A DNA stretch of 64,000 nt, from positions 108,843 through 172,842 of the forward strand of contig NZ_BCWM01000007.1 of the NCBI RefSeq assembly GCF_001592205.1, given 5' to 3'. Below are positions 37,701 to 46,343 of this stretch, in pieces (the first letter of the stretch is position 1; every line of letters starts with the position of its first letter). The position numbers and the translations under genes are program-made. The DNA is from Brevundimonas vesicularis NBRC 12165. GTDB lineage: Bacteria > Pseudomonadota > Alphaproteobacteria > Caulobacterales > Caulobacteraceae. A model generated the notes under the pieces. That model ran no database searches and was not told the DNA's origin. It saw nothing but the letters and a program-made list of their open reading frames with translations.

Positions 37701-38950
37701 GCAGTCTGGCCGGTCAGGTGGCGGGTCAGGCGACGATCGGCGGGACGCTGAACGCACCGCGTCTGAACGGCCGGTTCGATCTGAGCCAAGGCTCCTATCG
37801 CGAGAACGCGGTCGGCCTGGCGCTCAGCGACCTGACGCTGCGGACCCGGTTCGACGACACAGCCGCCCAGATCGAGACCTTCACGGCCAATGACGGCAAG
37901 GGCGGCACGGTGTCCGGCCAGGGCCGCATCGGTCTGCGCCAAGGCTCCGGATCGAACGCGCAACTGATGCTGAACCGGTTCCGGGTCATCGACAACGATA
38001 TCGCCGAGGCGCGCGCCTCGGGCCCGGTCACCATCGTGCGCGGCGCCGACGGCAATATCCAGCTGGGCGGCCGCATCGATATCGACGAGGCCAAGATCGA
38101 ACCGGAACTGCCCGGCGCGACCGGCATCGTCTCGATGGATGTGGTTGAGATCAATCGTCCCGGCGGCGATCCGGAGGAGACCGAGCAGAAGGCGCGCGGT
38201 CCGCAGATCGGCATGGACATCGTCCTGCGTTCCAGCGGCGGCAAGGTGCGGGTCAACGGTCGCGGCCTGAACGTGATCCTGGACGTGAACGCCCGGGTGC
38301 GCGGCACCATCGCCCAGCCGCAATTGACCGGGACGGCCAATGTGGTGCGCGGCGATTATGAGTTCGCGGGCAAGCGGTTTGTGTTCGACGACACCGGTCG
38401 CGTCACCCTGTCGACCGATCCCAAGCAGATCCGTCTGAACCTGGCGGCGACGCGCGAGGACGCGGCCCTGACCGCCTCGATCAACGTCACCGGAACGGCC
38501 GCCGAACCCAAGATCGCCCTGACCTCCACCCCGTCCCTGCCCCAGGACGAAATCCTGTCGCAGGTGCTGTTCGGACGGTCGGCGTCGCAGTTGTCAGCCT
38601 TCGAGGCGGCGCAGTTGGCGGCCGGGGTCGCGGCCCTGGCGGGCGGCGGCGGGTTCGACGTGATCGGCAACCTGCGCGAACTGGCGGGTCTGGACCGGCT
38701 GTCGTTCGGCGGCGACGCGTCTGCGGTCACGGTTGCGGGCGGTCGCTACATCACCGACGACGTCTATCTGGAGGTCATCGGCGGCGGTCAGAATGGTGCG
38801 GCGGTCAAGGTCGAATGGCAGCCTCGGCGCAACGTCGCCATCGCCTCGCAGTTCGGCGGCCAGGGCCAGACCAGCCTGTCGATCCGCTGGCGTCACGAAA
38901 GCCGCGAGGCGGGCGACCGTCGTCCGAATCGGGGCGGCCGGAACCGCTAA
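34712..38950 (+). CDS. tamB: Translocation/assembly module inner-membrane protein TamB-like
   Basis: A 1412-residue AsmA/TamB-superfamily protein anchored by one N-terminal transmembrane segment (about residues 33-55, after an Arg/Lys-rich cytoplasmic start). It is followed by a very long beta-rich periplasmic body (taco-fold groove) and the DUF490 C-terminal domain, seen in LTGTANVVRGDYEFAGKRF, SQVLFGRSASQLSAFEAAQLA and YLEVIGGGQNGAAVKVEW. It works with TamA in outer-membrane protein assembly and/or phospholipid transport. The TTG start overlaps the tamA stop, so translation is coupled. Confidence 0.94.
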   Translation: MTDTPPEATPEEATTPAKAARPAKPRRGLIRRIALGVGVVLAGLLVLIAAALVGGRYYIASDGGRDMVLQRLQDLKISRYGRLKVYGLKGDLLSDFTIDRITLADSQGIWLEANNLSMDWSYLALLGRSFHANDIKAETIRVLRRPVVEPPTGEPPSPQPISVRIDKFAANIELMEGFSKEYGRWSLSGNASLPRAGAKSATVNADSLNRPGDFLRLAATFGGKLEDTRLNLRANEAQGGPLAGALGYSPDQPFSAVAVLNADIVNARVQTGQFVPLIVQGHFGDKGSRVAGFADFSNSDLLSPFVTKIGRTARFGFAMVPTPDKASQGVAWKLISDNVQSEARGLVRNSDRSSPDGISLNIQTASLSRLVGSDVAGPAAYSGLFKGDAQTWTLGGQVTLLNANVASYRATRIAGPLNVAVKNGRIDLDGDIHANGGSGEGIIGGLLGPAPRVQMKAARMKDGAILLTKVDLQGQGLTLNGSGSRNLLGGMNFRGEAQLTDARRVLPDARGAFGGPIRASSARAGAPWVLNFDGRGRNLTVGLDELDRLLGKTPRLQLAGKLNGGRIEVERGELTGAAGRAGVKGIIETAGKLRLALDWNARGPFAAGPVEIGGDMNGRGALTGTLAQPRVDLTAGFQQVTAGALTLNNADLTLSFRKGADASDGRISVVSGSNYGPARASGNFFLGGKRIRLSDLDVDAGGVTARGAIALSDSIPSSADLTFSARAGAFLASGEANGRVRLTDGGGSDSAILDVSGRNVRLAGQSWIIRNLDLDGRGTLNNLPFTLALDVGGPNPAQFNGTGVYSRQNTTHGLTLRGGGRVREVAFTTRSPASITLNGATRTAHLDLGVGGGVLLADLRQDARGAAIQADLTRVDLGSISPELRGSVTGQVALRGAGSDLSGTANIALQNVRSIDAPRGLAVDGRVDATLAGDRLSIKATAVDEGAVQASADVVLPVEASAAPLRLAIARTREMSGRVSINGQIQPIWDLFLGGDRSLAGQVAGQATIGGTLNAPRLNGRFDLSQGSYRENAVGLALSDLTLRTRFDDTAAQIETFTANDGKGGTVSGQGRIGLRQGSGSNAQLMLNRFRVIDNDIAEARASGPVTIVRGADGNIQLGGRIDIDEAKIEPELPGATGIVSMDVVEINRPGGDPEETEQKARGPQIGMDIVLRSSGGKVRVNGRGLNVILDVNARVRGTIAQPQLTGTANVVRGDYEFAGKRFVFDDTGRVTLSTDPKQIRLNLAATREDAALTASINVTGTAAEPKIALTSTPSLPQDEILSQVLFGRSASQLSAFEAAQLAAGVAALAGGGGFDVIGNLRELAGLDRLSFGGDASAVTVAGGRYITDDVYLEVIGGGQNGAAVKVEWQPRRNVAIASQFGGQGQTSLSIRWRHESREAGDRRPNRGGRNR

Positions 38951-38971
38951 GCCGCCCCGTCGGATCGGTCG

Positions 38972-39313
38972 CTAGAGAACCTCCAGCACCCGCTCCACGG
39001 GGCGGCCAATGACGGCGCCCTTGTCGGTCTCGACAATCGGACGTTCGATCAGGATCGGCTGAGCGATCGCTACGGCCAGGATGGCTTCGTCATCTGCGCC
39101 GGCGTCCAGCAGCGCCTTGGCGTCGGCCTCCTTCTTACGCAGCAGGCCGGACAGATTAAGGCCTGTTCTGGACGCCAATCGCTGCAGCGTCTCGGGATCC
39201 CATCCGGTCTTCATATATTCGACGACCGTCGGCTCGACGCCTTGCTCGCGCAGCAGGGCGAGGACGTTGCGCGACGTGCTGCATTTCGGATTATGGTAGA
39301 GGACGACCGACAT
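38972..39313 (-). CDS. arsC: Arsenate reductase (glutaredoxin-type) ArsC family
   Basis: A 113-residue thioredoxin-fold protein of the ArsC/Spx/YffB family. The active site CSTSRNVLALL has the N-terminal catalytic Cys (about residue 11) as in E. coli ArsC. Arg residues of the arsenate site occur in QPILIERPIV. It could reduce arsenate to arsenite with glutathione/glutaredoxin; no arsR, arsB or acr3 gene is nearby, so a housekeeping role is also possible. The ATG at 39313 has GGAGG 5 nt upstream and follows the previous gene with a TGATG overlap. Confidence 0.9.
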   Translation of the reverse strand: MSVVLYHNPKCSTSRNVLALLREQGVEPTVVEYMKTGWDPETLQRLASRTGLNLSGLLRKKEADAKALLDAGADDEAILAVAIAQPILIERPIVETDKGAVIGRPVERVLEVL

Positions 39314-39855
39314 CACGCCTCCTGCTTCAAGCGATGCAGCAGCATGGCGCCCTGCAGCGACGCGACATAGATCACGCCCGACACGATCATGGCGGGCCAA
39401 GTCGTCAGGTTGATCCAAAGCGGAAGGTCCGGCGACGGCAGGGTCCCAAGCAGCCGCATCCCCAGATTGGCCACCACGCTATAGGCGATCAGCGCCAGCA
39501 TGATGATCGGGATGGCGCGCGTCATCATGCGCCACTGAACCACCGCCACGACGCCATAGAACAGGACGGAGAAGATCGCGCCCGAGGCGATGGCGAAGGG
39601 CCACATGACCTTCATCATCTCCTGCTGCATGGCCAACTGATCCGCCGACAGACCCATCTTGGCGTACTCCGCGCTCATCGCCGTCTCGAACCAGCCCGAG
39701 GTGAACATCCACCAGGTCGGGATCAGGCCGACGATCAGGGCGATGACCAGGCCGATCACCATCGAGCGTGCCGAACGCTGGGCCTCGGCCATGCCGCGCG
39801 GCAGCTTCAGCGGGTTCATGGCGCGGAGCCAGAGGTCGATCTTGTTGCGTTGCAT
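39313..39855 (-). CDS. Four-helix membrane protein of unknown function
   Basis: A 180-residue protein with four hydrophobic segments (about 33-52, 85-105, 114-132 and 145-170). A loop of about 30 residues between helices 1 and 2 (TAMSAEYAKMGLSADQLAMQQEMM) is Met/Gln-rich. No family is recognised. The open frame is intact and shares a TGATG junction with arsC, so the two are cotranscribed. It is divergent from the arginine-catabolism operon, 96 bp away. Confidence 0.65.
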   Translation of the reverse strand: MQRNKIDLWLRAMNPLKLPRGMAEAQRSARSMVIGLVIALIVGLIPTWWMFTSGWFETAMSAEYAKMGLSADQLAMQQEMMKVMWPFAIASGAIFSVLFYGVVAVVQWRMMTRAIPIIMLALIAYSVVANLGMRLLGTLPSPDLPLWINLTTWPAMIVSGVIYVASLQGAMLLHRLKQEA

Positions 39856-39951
39856 TGGGGCCCTCGTTTCAAGCGGAACCTAGCGGTGATCGGCGATGAC
39901 TTACAGGCCCCGACCTTCACCTTTGGGGTCGAGGCGTCTAGGGTCCGGCCG

Positions 39952-41202
39952 ATGCGGATTCTGACCTCGGACCAGGCCGTCCTCGACCACGTCGCCGCGC
40001 GACGCGAGACGATCATCGGCCGCACCATCGACTGGGCGAACATCAACTCCGGCAGCCGCAACGCCGCCGGGCTGAATGCTGTGCTGGATGTTCTGGAAGC
40101 GGCGGCGGGCGCCCTGCCCGCCCGTGTCGAACGCCTCCCGACACAAGGTTCGACCACCGTCGCCGACGACGGGTCGGTGCGGACCGAGGCCCATGCCGAC
40201 GCGCTGAAGATCACCGCCCGGCCGGATGCGCCCATCCAGGTCGTGCTGACCGGCCACTATGACACCGTCTTCCCCGCCGACAGCCGGTTCCAGACCGTCA
40301 CTACGCGGGCCGACGGCGCCCTGAACGGGCCGGGCGTCGCCGACATGAAGGGCGGGATCAGCGTGCTTCTGGCCGCGCTGGAGGCGTTCGAAACCCATCC
40401 AGACAAACACGGCGTCGGGTGGACGGTGCTGCTGAGCCCCGACGAAGAAATCGGCTCGCCGGCGTCCGCTCCGCTGCTGGCCGAACTGGGTGCGCGCGGC
40501 CATGTCGGCCTGACCTACGAGCCGGCGCTGGCGGACGGCACACTGGCCGGCGCGCGCAAGGGCAGCGGCAACTATCATCTGATCGTGACGGGTCGCGCCG
40601 CCCACGCCGGCCGCGCCTTCGACGAAGGCCGCAATGCTGTGGCCGGGGCCGCCATCATCGCCGCCGCCCTGCACGGACTGAACGGTCAGCACGAGGGCGT
40701 CACCGTCAACGTCGCCAAGATTTCGGGCGGGGCCGCGCTGAACGTCGTCGCCGACAACGCCGTGGTGCGGTTCAACGTCCGGGTGCCGGACAAGGCCGCC
40801 GCCGACTGGATCGACGCATCCGTACGAGCCATCGCCGCAACACCGCCGTTCGAGGGCCTGACGCTGGATCTGCACGGCGGCTTCACCCGCGCGCCCAAAC
40901 CGATGGACGCCGCCCAGACCGCCCTGTTCGAAGCGGTGAAAGAGGCGGGCGCCCTGTTGGGCCAGCCCATCGCCTGGAAACCGTCGGGCGGGGTGTGCGA
41001 GGGCAACAATCTGCACGCCGCCGGCCTGCCCAATATCGACACCCTGGGCGTCCGCGGCGGCGACATCCATTCAGATCAGGAGTTCGCCTGGCCCGACAGC
41101 TTCGTCGAGCGCGCCCAACTCAGCGCTCTGATCCTGTGCAAGATCGCGTCGGGAGAAATCGATGCGGCCAAACTGAAATCCCTGCGGATGGAAACCCTTT
41201 AG
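39952..41202 (+). CDS. M20 family metallopeptidase/deacylase in the ast operon
   Basis: Zinc hydrolase of the M20 (carboxypeptidase G2-like) family, 416 residues. Metal and catalytic motifs are LTGHYDTVFP (His and Asp), GPGVADMKGG (bridging Asp), SPDEEIGS (catalytic and metal Glu), the dimer-face His in GRAAHAGRAF, and the late His in GGDIHSDQEF. It precedes astA by one base, and no astE is present, so it may remove succinate from succinylglutamate in the last step of the pathway; this is inference from context. The ATG at 39952 is clear, with MRILTSDQAVLDHVAA. Confidence 0.85.
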   Translation: MRILTSDQAVLDHVAARRETIIGRTIDWANINSGSRNAAGLNAVLDVLEAAAGALPARVERLPTQGSTTVADDGSVRTEAHADALKITARPDAPIQVVLTGHYDTVFPADSRFQTVTTRADGALNGPGVADMKGGISVLLAALEAFETHPDKHGVGWTVLLSPDEEIGSPASAPLLAELGARGHVGLTYEPALADGTLAGARKGSGNYHLIVTGRAAHAGRAFDEGRNAVAGAAIIAAALHGLNGQHEGVTVNVAKISGGAALNVVADNAVVRFNVRVPDKAAADWIDASVRAIAATPPFEGLTLDLHGGFTRAPKPMDAAQTALFEAVKEAGALLGQPIAWKPSGGVCEGNNLHAAGLPNIDTLGVRGGDIHSDQEFAWPDSFVERAQLSALILCKIASGEIDAAKLKSLRMETL

Positions 41203-41203
41203 A

Positions 41204-42211
41204 ATGCTCGTCGTCCGTCCCGCCGGCCCCGCCGATCTCGATCATCTGCTGGAACTAGCCATCCTGTCCGGCCCCGGCTTCACCAGCCTGCCTGAGGACC
41301 CCGACGCCCTGGCTGATCGGCTGGAGCTGAGCCAGGCGAGCTTCGAGGGTCGCGTGCCCTGGCAAGAGGCCTGGTACACGCTGATGCTGGAGGACGGCGA
41401 CACGGGCGACATCGACGGCGTCGGCTCGGTCAAGGCGACGGTGGGGCTGAAGCGACCCTTCTTCTCGTTCCGCGTTGTCAACAACACCGTCCAGTCGCCC
41501 TCCCTGGGGGTGAAGCTGGATCATCAGACCCTGGTTCTGGTCAATGAGTGCACGGGTTGGACCGAGGTCGGTTCGCTGTTTCTGAAGGCGGATCGGAGAA
41601 AGGGCGGCGCGGGCCGTCTGCTCAGCCAGTCGCGATATATGCTGATCGGCGCACAGCCCGAGCTGTTCGCCGACAATGTACTGGCCGAGTTGCGCGGGGT
41701 CTTCACGCCCGACGGCGCCTGCCCGTTCTGGGACCATGTGGCGCACAAGTTCTTCCCGATGGAGTTCGACCACGCCGACCGGATGACCGGCTCGACGGAT
41801 AAGCAGTTCATCCTGGACCTGGCGCCGCGCCACCCGATCTATACCGAGTTGCTGCCCGAACCGGCCCGCGCGGTGATCGGCAAGGTCCATCCGCAAGGCG
41901 TGCCGGCCATGGCGCTGCTGGAAAGCGAGGGCTTCCGGCCCAATGGTCTGGTCGACATCTTCGACGCCGGTCCGACCGTCGCCTGCGGCCGCGACAATAT
42001 TCGGACCGTGCGCGACGCCCGGCGCCTGACGGCTCAGATCGTCGAGGGCGTCGAGGCAGAGTTGCCGGCCCTGATCTCAACCGACAGCGTCGCCGCCTTC
42101 CGCGCCGTCCGCGCCAAGGCCGACATCGATGGCGACGCCGTTCGCCTGAACGCCGAAACCGCCGCCGTGCTCAAGGTGCGCGGCGGAGACACTGTGCGAG
42201 TAAAGTCATGA
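41204..42211 (+). CDS. astA: Arginine N-succinyltransferase
   Basis: First enzyme of the succinyl route of arginine breakdown, transferring succinyl from succinyl-CoA to the alpha-amino group of arginine. The 335 residues match the family. Marks: MLVVRPAGPADLDHLLELA, GFTSLPEDPDAL, LFLKADRRKGGAGRLLSQSRY, and the region FWDHVAHKFFPMEFDHADRMTG. Its stop overlaps the astD start (ATGA). Together with astD, astB and the M20 hydrolase it forms a single operon for use of arginine as carbon and nitrogen source. Confidence 0.96.
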   Translation: MLVVRPAGPADLDHLLELAILSGPGFTSLPEDPDALADRLELSQASFEGRVPWQEAWYTLMLEDGDTGDIDGVGSVKATVGLKRPFFSFRVVNNTVQSPSLGVKLDHQTLVLVNECTGWTEVGSLFLKADRRKGGAGRLLSQSRYMLIGAQPELFADNVLAELRGVFTPDGACPFWDHVAHKFFPMEFDHADRMTGSTDKQFILDLAPRHPIYTELLPEPARAVIGKVHPQGVPAMALLESEGFRPNGLVDIFDAGPTVACGRDNIRTVRDARRLTAQIVEGVEAELPALISTDSVAAFRAVRAKADIDGDAVRLNAETAAVLKVRGGDTVRVKS

Positions 42212-43623
42212 CCCGTTTCACCTCCACCGATCCCGCCACCGAAGCGAACAACTGGGAAGGCGAGGCCGCCAGCCCTGCCCAGGTCCAAGCCGCCGTCGAC
42301 GCCGCCCGCACCGCCTTCCCCGCCTGGGCCGATGCGCCGCGCGCCGAACGAATCGACGCGGTGAAGCGCTATCAGGCCGTGCTGAAAGACCGCGCGCCGC
42401 AGATCGCCGAAGCCATCGCGCGCGAGACCGGCAAGCCGCTGTGGGAAACCAAGACCGAGGCCGCCGCCATGATCGGCAAGGTGGACATCTCGATCCGCGC
42501 CTATGACGAGCGCACCGGCGAACGGACCAGCGACACGGCGTTCGGCCGCGCGACCCTGCGGCACCGTCCGCACGGCGTGGCGGCGGTGCTTGGCCCGTTC
42601 AACTTCCCCGGCCATCTGCCGAACGGCCATATCGTCCCGGCCCTGCTGGCGGGCGACACGGTCGTCTTCAAGCCGTCGGAAGAAACGCCCCTGGTCGGTC
42701 AGGTGATGGCTGAGGCCTTCGCCGCCGCCGATCTGCCGACCGGCGTGGTCAATGTGCTCCAGGGCGGGCGCGAGACGGGCGCGGCCTTGCTGGACGCCGG
42801 CATCGACGCCCTGATGTTCACCGGCTCGGGTGCGGCGGGCGCGCATTTCCGCAGGAAGTTCGCTGACGATCCCCACGTCATCCTGGCGCTGGAGCTGGGC
42901 GGCAATAACCCGCTGGTCGTGTGGGATGCGGCGGATGCAGAGGCCGTCGCGGGCATCGCGGTTCAATCCGCCTTCATCACCACCGGCCAGCGTTGCTCGT
43001 GCGCGCGTCGCCTGATCGTGCCGGAAGGACCGCAAGGCGATGCGATCATCGAAGCCATCGCCGCCCTGTCCGACCGGCTGATCTTCGGCCCATGGGATAG
43101 CGATCCCGAACCATATGCCGGCCCGCTGATCTCGGCGCGCGCGGCCGAGGCGGCGCTGAAGGCGTTGCAGGAACGGATCGACAGCGGGGCCAAGGTCATC
43201 CGCGCGTCGGGGCCGGTCGCCAATCTGCCCGGCGCCTTCGTCAAGCCGGCCATTATCGACGTGACCGGGATCGACGTGCCGGACGAAGAGATGTTCGCTC
43301 CCTTCCTTTCAGTGACGCGCGTCGGGTCGTTCGAGGCGGCGATCCAGGCGGCGAACGCGACCCGCTACGGCCTGTCCGCCGGTCTGGTCAGCGATGATCC
43401 GAAGAACTGGGACCACTTCATCCGCCGCATCCGCGCCGGCGTGGTCAACTTCAACCGGCCGACCACCGGCGCCGCCGGCGACATGCCCTTCGGCGGCCTG
43501 GGAGCCAGCGGCAACCACCGGCCCAGCGCCTATTACGCTGCTGACTATTGCGCCTATCCGGTCGCTAGTTTCGAGGCCGACGCCGTCGCCAACATCGAAG
43601 GCGAGATCAAGGGATTGCGATGA
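42208..43623 (+). CDS. astD: N-succinylglutamate 5-semialdehyde dehydrogenase
   Basis: NAD-dependent aldehyde dehydrogenase, 471 residues, fourth step of the succinyl pathway, giving succinylglutamate. ALDH fingerprints are GPFNFPGHLPNGHIVPALLAG (cofactor site), the general base Glu in ALELGGNNPLVV and the catalytic Cys263 in TTGQRCSC. The GNHRPSAYYAADYC C-terminal segment is typical of AstD. Both junctions in the operon are ATGA overlaps. The succinylornithine transaminase AstC is not encoded in the operon, so its role must be taken by another aminotransferase. Confidence 0.96.
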   Translation: MTRFTSTDPATEANNWEGEAASPAQVQAAVDAARTAFPAWADAPRAERIDAVKRYQAVLKDRAPQIAEAIARETGKPLWETKTEAAAMIGKVDISIRAYDERTGERTSDTAFGRATLRHRPHGVAAVLGPFNFPGHLPNGHIVPALLAGDTVVFKPSEETPLVGQVMAEAFAAADLPTGVVNVLQGGRETGAALLDAGIDALMFTGSGAAGAHFRRKFADDPHVILALELGGNNPLVVWDAADAEAVAGIAVQSAFITTGQRCSCARRLIVPEGPQGDAIIEAIAALSDRLIFGPWDSDPEPYAGPLISARAAEAALKALQERIDSGAKVIRASGPVANLPGAFVKPAIIDVTGIDVPDEEMFAPFLSVTRVGSFEAAIQAANATRYGLSAGLVSDDPKNWDHFIRRIRAGVVNFNRPTTGAAGDMPFGGLGASGNHRPSAYYAADYCAYPVASFEADAVANIEGEIKGLR

Positions 43624-44954
43624 TCAGCGCTGTCGAGGCCAACGCCGATGGTCTGATCGGGCCGACCCATTCCTACGCCGGTTTGTCGCCCGGCAATCTG
43701 GCCTCCAGCCTGAACAAGGGCGAGGCGTCCAATCCCCGCGCGGCCGTGCTTCAGGGCCTCGACAAGATGAAGACCCTGGCGGACCTGGGCCTGCCCCAGT
43801 TCGTCCTGCCGCCGCATGAGCGACCGAATATCCCCTTCCTACGGACCCTGGGTTTCACCGGCTCGGACGCCCAGGTTCTGGAGCGGGCATGGCGGAGCGC
43901 GCCTTCGTTCGCCGCCGCCGCCTGTTCGGCCTCGCCCATGTGGGCCGCCAACGCCGCGACCGTGACGCCCAGCGCCGACGCCGCCGACGGCCGGGTGCAT
44001 TTCACGCCGGCCAATCTGCACACCAATCTGCACCGCAGCCTGGAGCACCGGCAAACGAAGCGCGCCTTGGACGCCCTGTTTCCCGACGCCAGCCGGTTCG
44101 CCGTCCATGACGCCCTGCCCGCGGTCGCGCACCTGGCCGACGAAGGCGCCGCAAACCACGTTCGCCTGTGCGCCGAGCATGGTGGTCGCGGCGTCAATCT
44201 GCTGGTCTGGGGTCGCGAGGCGTTCGAGCCTTGGGATGGCCTCTTCCCCGCCCGTCAGACGCGCGAAGCGTCGGAAGCCATCGTCCGACGACACGAAGCC
44301 GGACGGCCGGTCCTCGCCCAGCAATCCCGCGCCGCCATCGCCGGCGGCACCTTCCACAACGACGTCGTCTGCGTCGGGGCGCTGGACACTCTGTTCTTCC
44401 ACGAGTTGGCGTTCGAGGACACGGCCGCGACCCAGGCCGCCATTCGCCGCGCGGCCGATGGCCTGTTCGAGCCGATCTTCGTCGAGGTCTCGGCCGCCGA
44501 TCTGCCGCTGGCCGACGCGATCTCGAGCTATCTGTTCAACTCCATGCTGATCCAGGTTCCGGGCGAGGATCGCCTGACCCTGATCTGCCCGACCGAGACC
44601 TGCGGCAACCCACGCAGCCATGCGGTGGCGCAAGCGCTGGCCGCCTCCAACGGTCCGATCGGCCGGGTCCATTACGTCGACGTGCGCCAATCGATGCGCA
44701 ACGGCGGCGGACCGGCCTGCCTGCGCTTGCGTGTCGTGCTGACCGAAGCCGAGCTGGCGGCGACGAACCTGGCCATGCGCCTGACCGACGATCTGCATGC
44801 GCGTCTGTCGGACTGGGCCGGGCGCTGGTACCGCGACGAACTGCGCCCCGCCGATCTGGCCGACCCTGACCTCCTGGTCGAAAGCCGCAGCGCGCTGGAC
44901 GAATTGACGACGATCCTGGGGCTGGGCGGCGACTTCTACCCGTTCCAGCGCTGA
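43620..44954 (+). CDS. astB: N-succinylarginine dihydrolase
   Basis: Guanidine-modifying enzyme (amidinotransferase fold) that converts succinylarginine to succinylornithine, two ammonia and CO2. The 444 residues match the family. Marks: GLIGPTHSYAGLSPGNLAS, AANAATVTPS, HFTPANLHTNLHRS, AGGTFHNDVVCVG and the active-site Cys in NGGGPACLRLRVVL. It is the last gene of the arginine operon. It starts inside the astD stop and ends 4 nt before the convergent phhA. Confidence 0.97.
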   Translation: MISAVEANADGLIGPTHSYAGLSPGNLASSLNKGEASNPRAAVLQGLDKMKTLADLGLPQFVLPPHERPNIPFLRTLGFTGSDAQVLERAWRSAPSFAAAACSASPMWAANAATVTPSADAADGRVHFTPANLHTNLHRSLEHRQTKRALDALFPDASRFAVHDALPAVAHLADEGAANHVRLCAEHGGRGVNLLVWGREAFEPWDGLFPARQTREASEAIVRRHEAGRPVLAQQSRAAIAGGTFHNDVVCVGALDTLFFHELAFEDTAATQAAIRRAADGLFEPIFVEVSAADLPLADAISSYLFNSMLIQVPGEDRLTLICPTETCGNPRSHAVAQALAASNGPIGRVHYVDVRQSMRNGGGPACLRLRVVLTEAELAATNLAMRLTDDLHARLSDWAGRWYRDELRPADLADPDLLVESRSALDELTTILGLGGDFYPFQR

Positions 44955-44958
44955 TCGA

Positions 44959-45834
44959 TCAGGCCGCGAACCGCCCGCCGCGCTGGGCATAGGCCTGGGT
45001 GCCGCGGGTGAAGACCTGGTCGGTCGGCAGGACGGTTTCGATGGCGAGGTCGTCCTTGCCTTTCAGCGCTGCATAGACCGGGCCGAAGTCCTTGAGCGTC
45101 TCGTCCTTCAGAGCTTCCAGGCTGTCGATGACGAAATAGACCTGCTGGAAGTCGTCGATCCTGTACAGTGTCCGCATCACCCGCTCCAGGTCGAAACCCA
45201 GGCGGTTGGGCGACGGATCGTCCAGAGCAAAGACGCTCTCCGTCGCCGAGGAGACGATGCCGGCGCCGTAGATGCGAAGGCCGTCCGCCTCTTTCATCAG
45301 ACCAAACTCGACCGTGTACCAGTACAGGCGCGCCAGGTTCTGCAGCATCCCAAGGCCCGCCGCCCGCTGTCCGCCCTTGCCATAGGCCTCCATGTAGGCG
45401 GCGAAATCGGGGTCGGTCAGCATCGGCACGTGGCCGAAGACGTCGTGGAAGATGTCGGGTTCCTGGAGGTAATCCAGCTGGTCCGGCTTGCGGATAAACT
45501 GACCCGAGACGAAGCGGCGATTGGCCAAGTGATCGAAGAAGACCTCGTCCGGCACCAGGCCCGGCACGCAGACGACCGTCCAGCCGGTCAGGGCCTGGAG
45601 CTTGGGATTGATCACGTCGAAGTCGGGAATGCCGCCAGCGTTCAGATCGAGCGCGTCCAGTCCCCGCATGAAGGCGTCGCAGGCGCGACCCGGCAGGATC
45701 TTCATCTGCCGGGCGTAAAGCGTGTCCCAGGTCTGGTGCTCGACCTCGGTATAGGCGGCCCAGTTCTGGGGAATGGTCCAGTCGGCGGCCGCGCCCTCGG
45801 GCGGCTTTTCGAAGACGTGTTCGAAGTCGGACAT
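44959..45834 (-). CDS. phhA: Phenylalanine 4-monooxygenase
   Basis: Iron- and pterin-dependent hydroxylase making tyrosine from phenylalanine, 291 residues, monomeric bacterial type without the mammalian regulatory domain. The iron ligands are His130 and His135 in FHDVFGHVP and Glu176 in YWYTVEFG. The ATG at 45834 begins MSDFEHVFEKPPEG. A longer frame to 46101 is antisense to or overlaps hspQ and is rejected. No pterin dehydratase or regulator is adjacent. Confidence 0.97.
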   Translation of the reverse strand: MSDFEHVFEKPPEGAAADWTIPQNWAAYTEVEHQTWDTLYARQMKILPGRACDAFMRGLDALDLNAGGIPDFDVINPKLQALTGWTVVCVPGLVPDEVFFDHLANRRFVSGQFIRKPDQLDYLQEPDIFHDVFGHVPMLTDPDFAAYMEAYGKGGQRAAGLGMLQNLARLYWYTVEFGLMKEADGLRIYGAGIVSSATESVFALDDPSPNRLGFDLERVMRTLYRIDDFQQVYFVIDSLEALKDETLKDFGPVYAALKGKDDLAIETVLPTDQVFTRGTQAYAQRGGRFAA

Positions 45835-45889
45835 GGCGTATTCCTCTTTTGCCGCCATCCTAGCCCGGAGCCGCCATGGCTTCCAACCG

Positions 45890-46198
45890 TCAGTGCAGAC
45901 GTTCATCCAGCGGTGCGTGGTGGCCCATGCCGTCGGTGGTGAACCACCGCTCGGCGTCGTCGGGCAGCAGCACGGAATCGCCGTCTTCCAAAGCGCCTTC
46001 GGCGGCGTAGGCGACAAAGCCGCCGTCCTCGCCCAAGGCGAAGACGCGGTAGAAGGGCTGGTCCGGCCTGACCAGGCCGCTTTCACCTGCCGGTCCCTCA
46101 TAGGCGTGATCGACGTCCATCACGACGCCGCGAAAGGCGTCGTCGCGGTGGCGGACAATCTGGCCGATGGCGAAACGTGCGGTCTGAATGCGGGTCAT
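45890..46198 (-). CDS. hspQ: Heat-shock protein HspQ
   Basis: A 102-residue protein of the HspQ/YccV family, which binds hemimethylated DNA in vitro and modulates Lon protease in enterobacteria. It carries FAIGQIVRHRDDAFRGVVMDVD, FYRVFALGEDGGFVAYAAEG and HAPLDERL, the conserved core. The ATG at 46198 is clear. It lies just upstream of phhA on the same strand; cotranscription is possible. A short hairpin (GGTTA/TAACC) lies in the 145-bp gap to ppx at about 46291-46304. Confidence 0.88.
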   Translation of the reverse strand: MTRIQTARFAIGQIVRHRDDAFRGVVMDVDHAYEGPAGESGLVRPDQPFYRVFALGEDGGFVAYAAEGALEDGDSVLLPDDAERWFTTDGMGHHAPLDERLH

Positions 46199-46343
46199 CG
46201 CACTTCATACGATTCAGCGCATGACCCCAATGCCTGCCGGTCTGTTCATCTTCCTGACAGAATGGCTTGGCGCGGACGATCCTGGCGGGTTAGGCTAACC
46301 AGGACGGGCGCCGCTTTGGACCGCCCACAACGGATGACGGCCC

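Noticed and set aside
36023..38323. Minus-strand open frame of 766 codons opposite tamB
   Set aside because: Antisense to tamB, which has strong domain evidence; the frame has low-complexity Gly/Arg composition and no recognisable domain.
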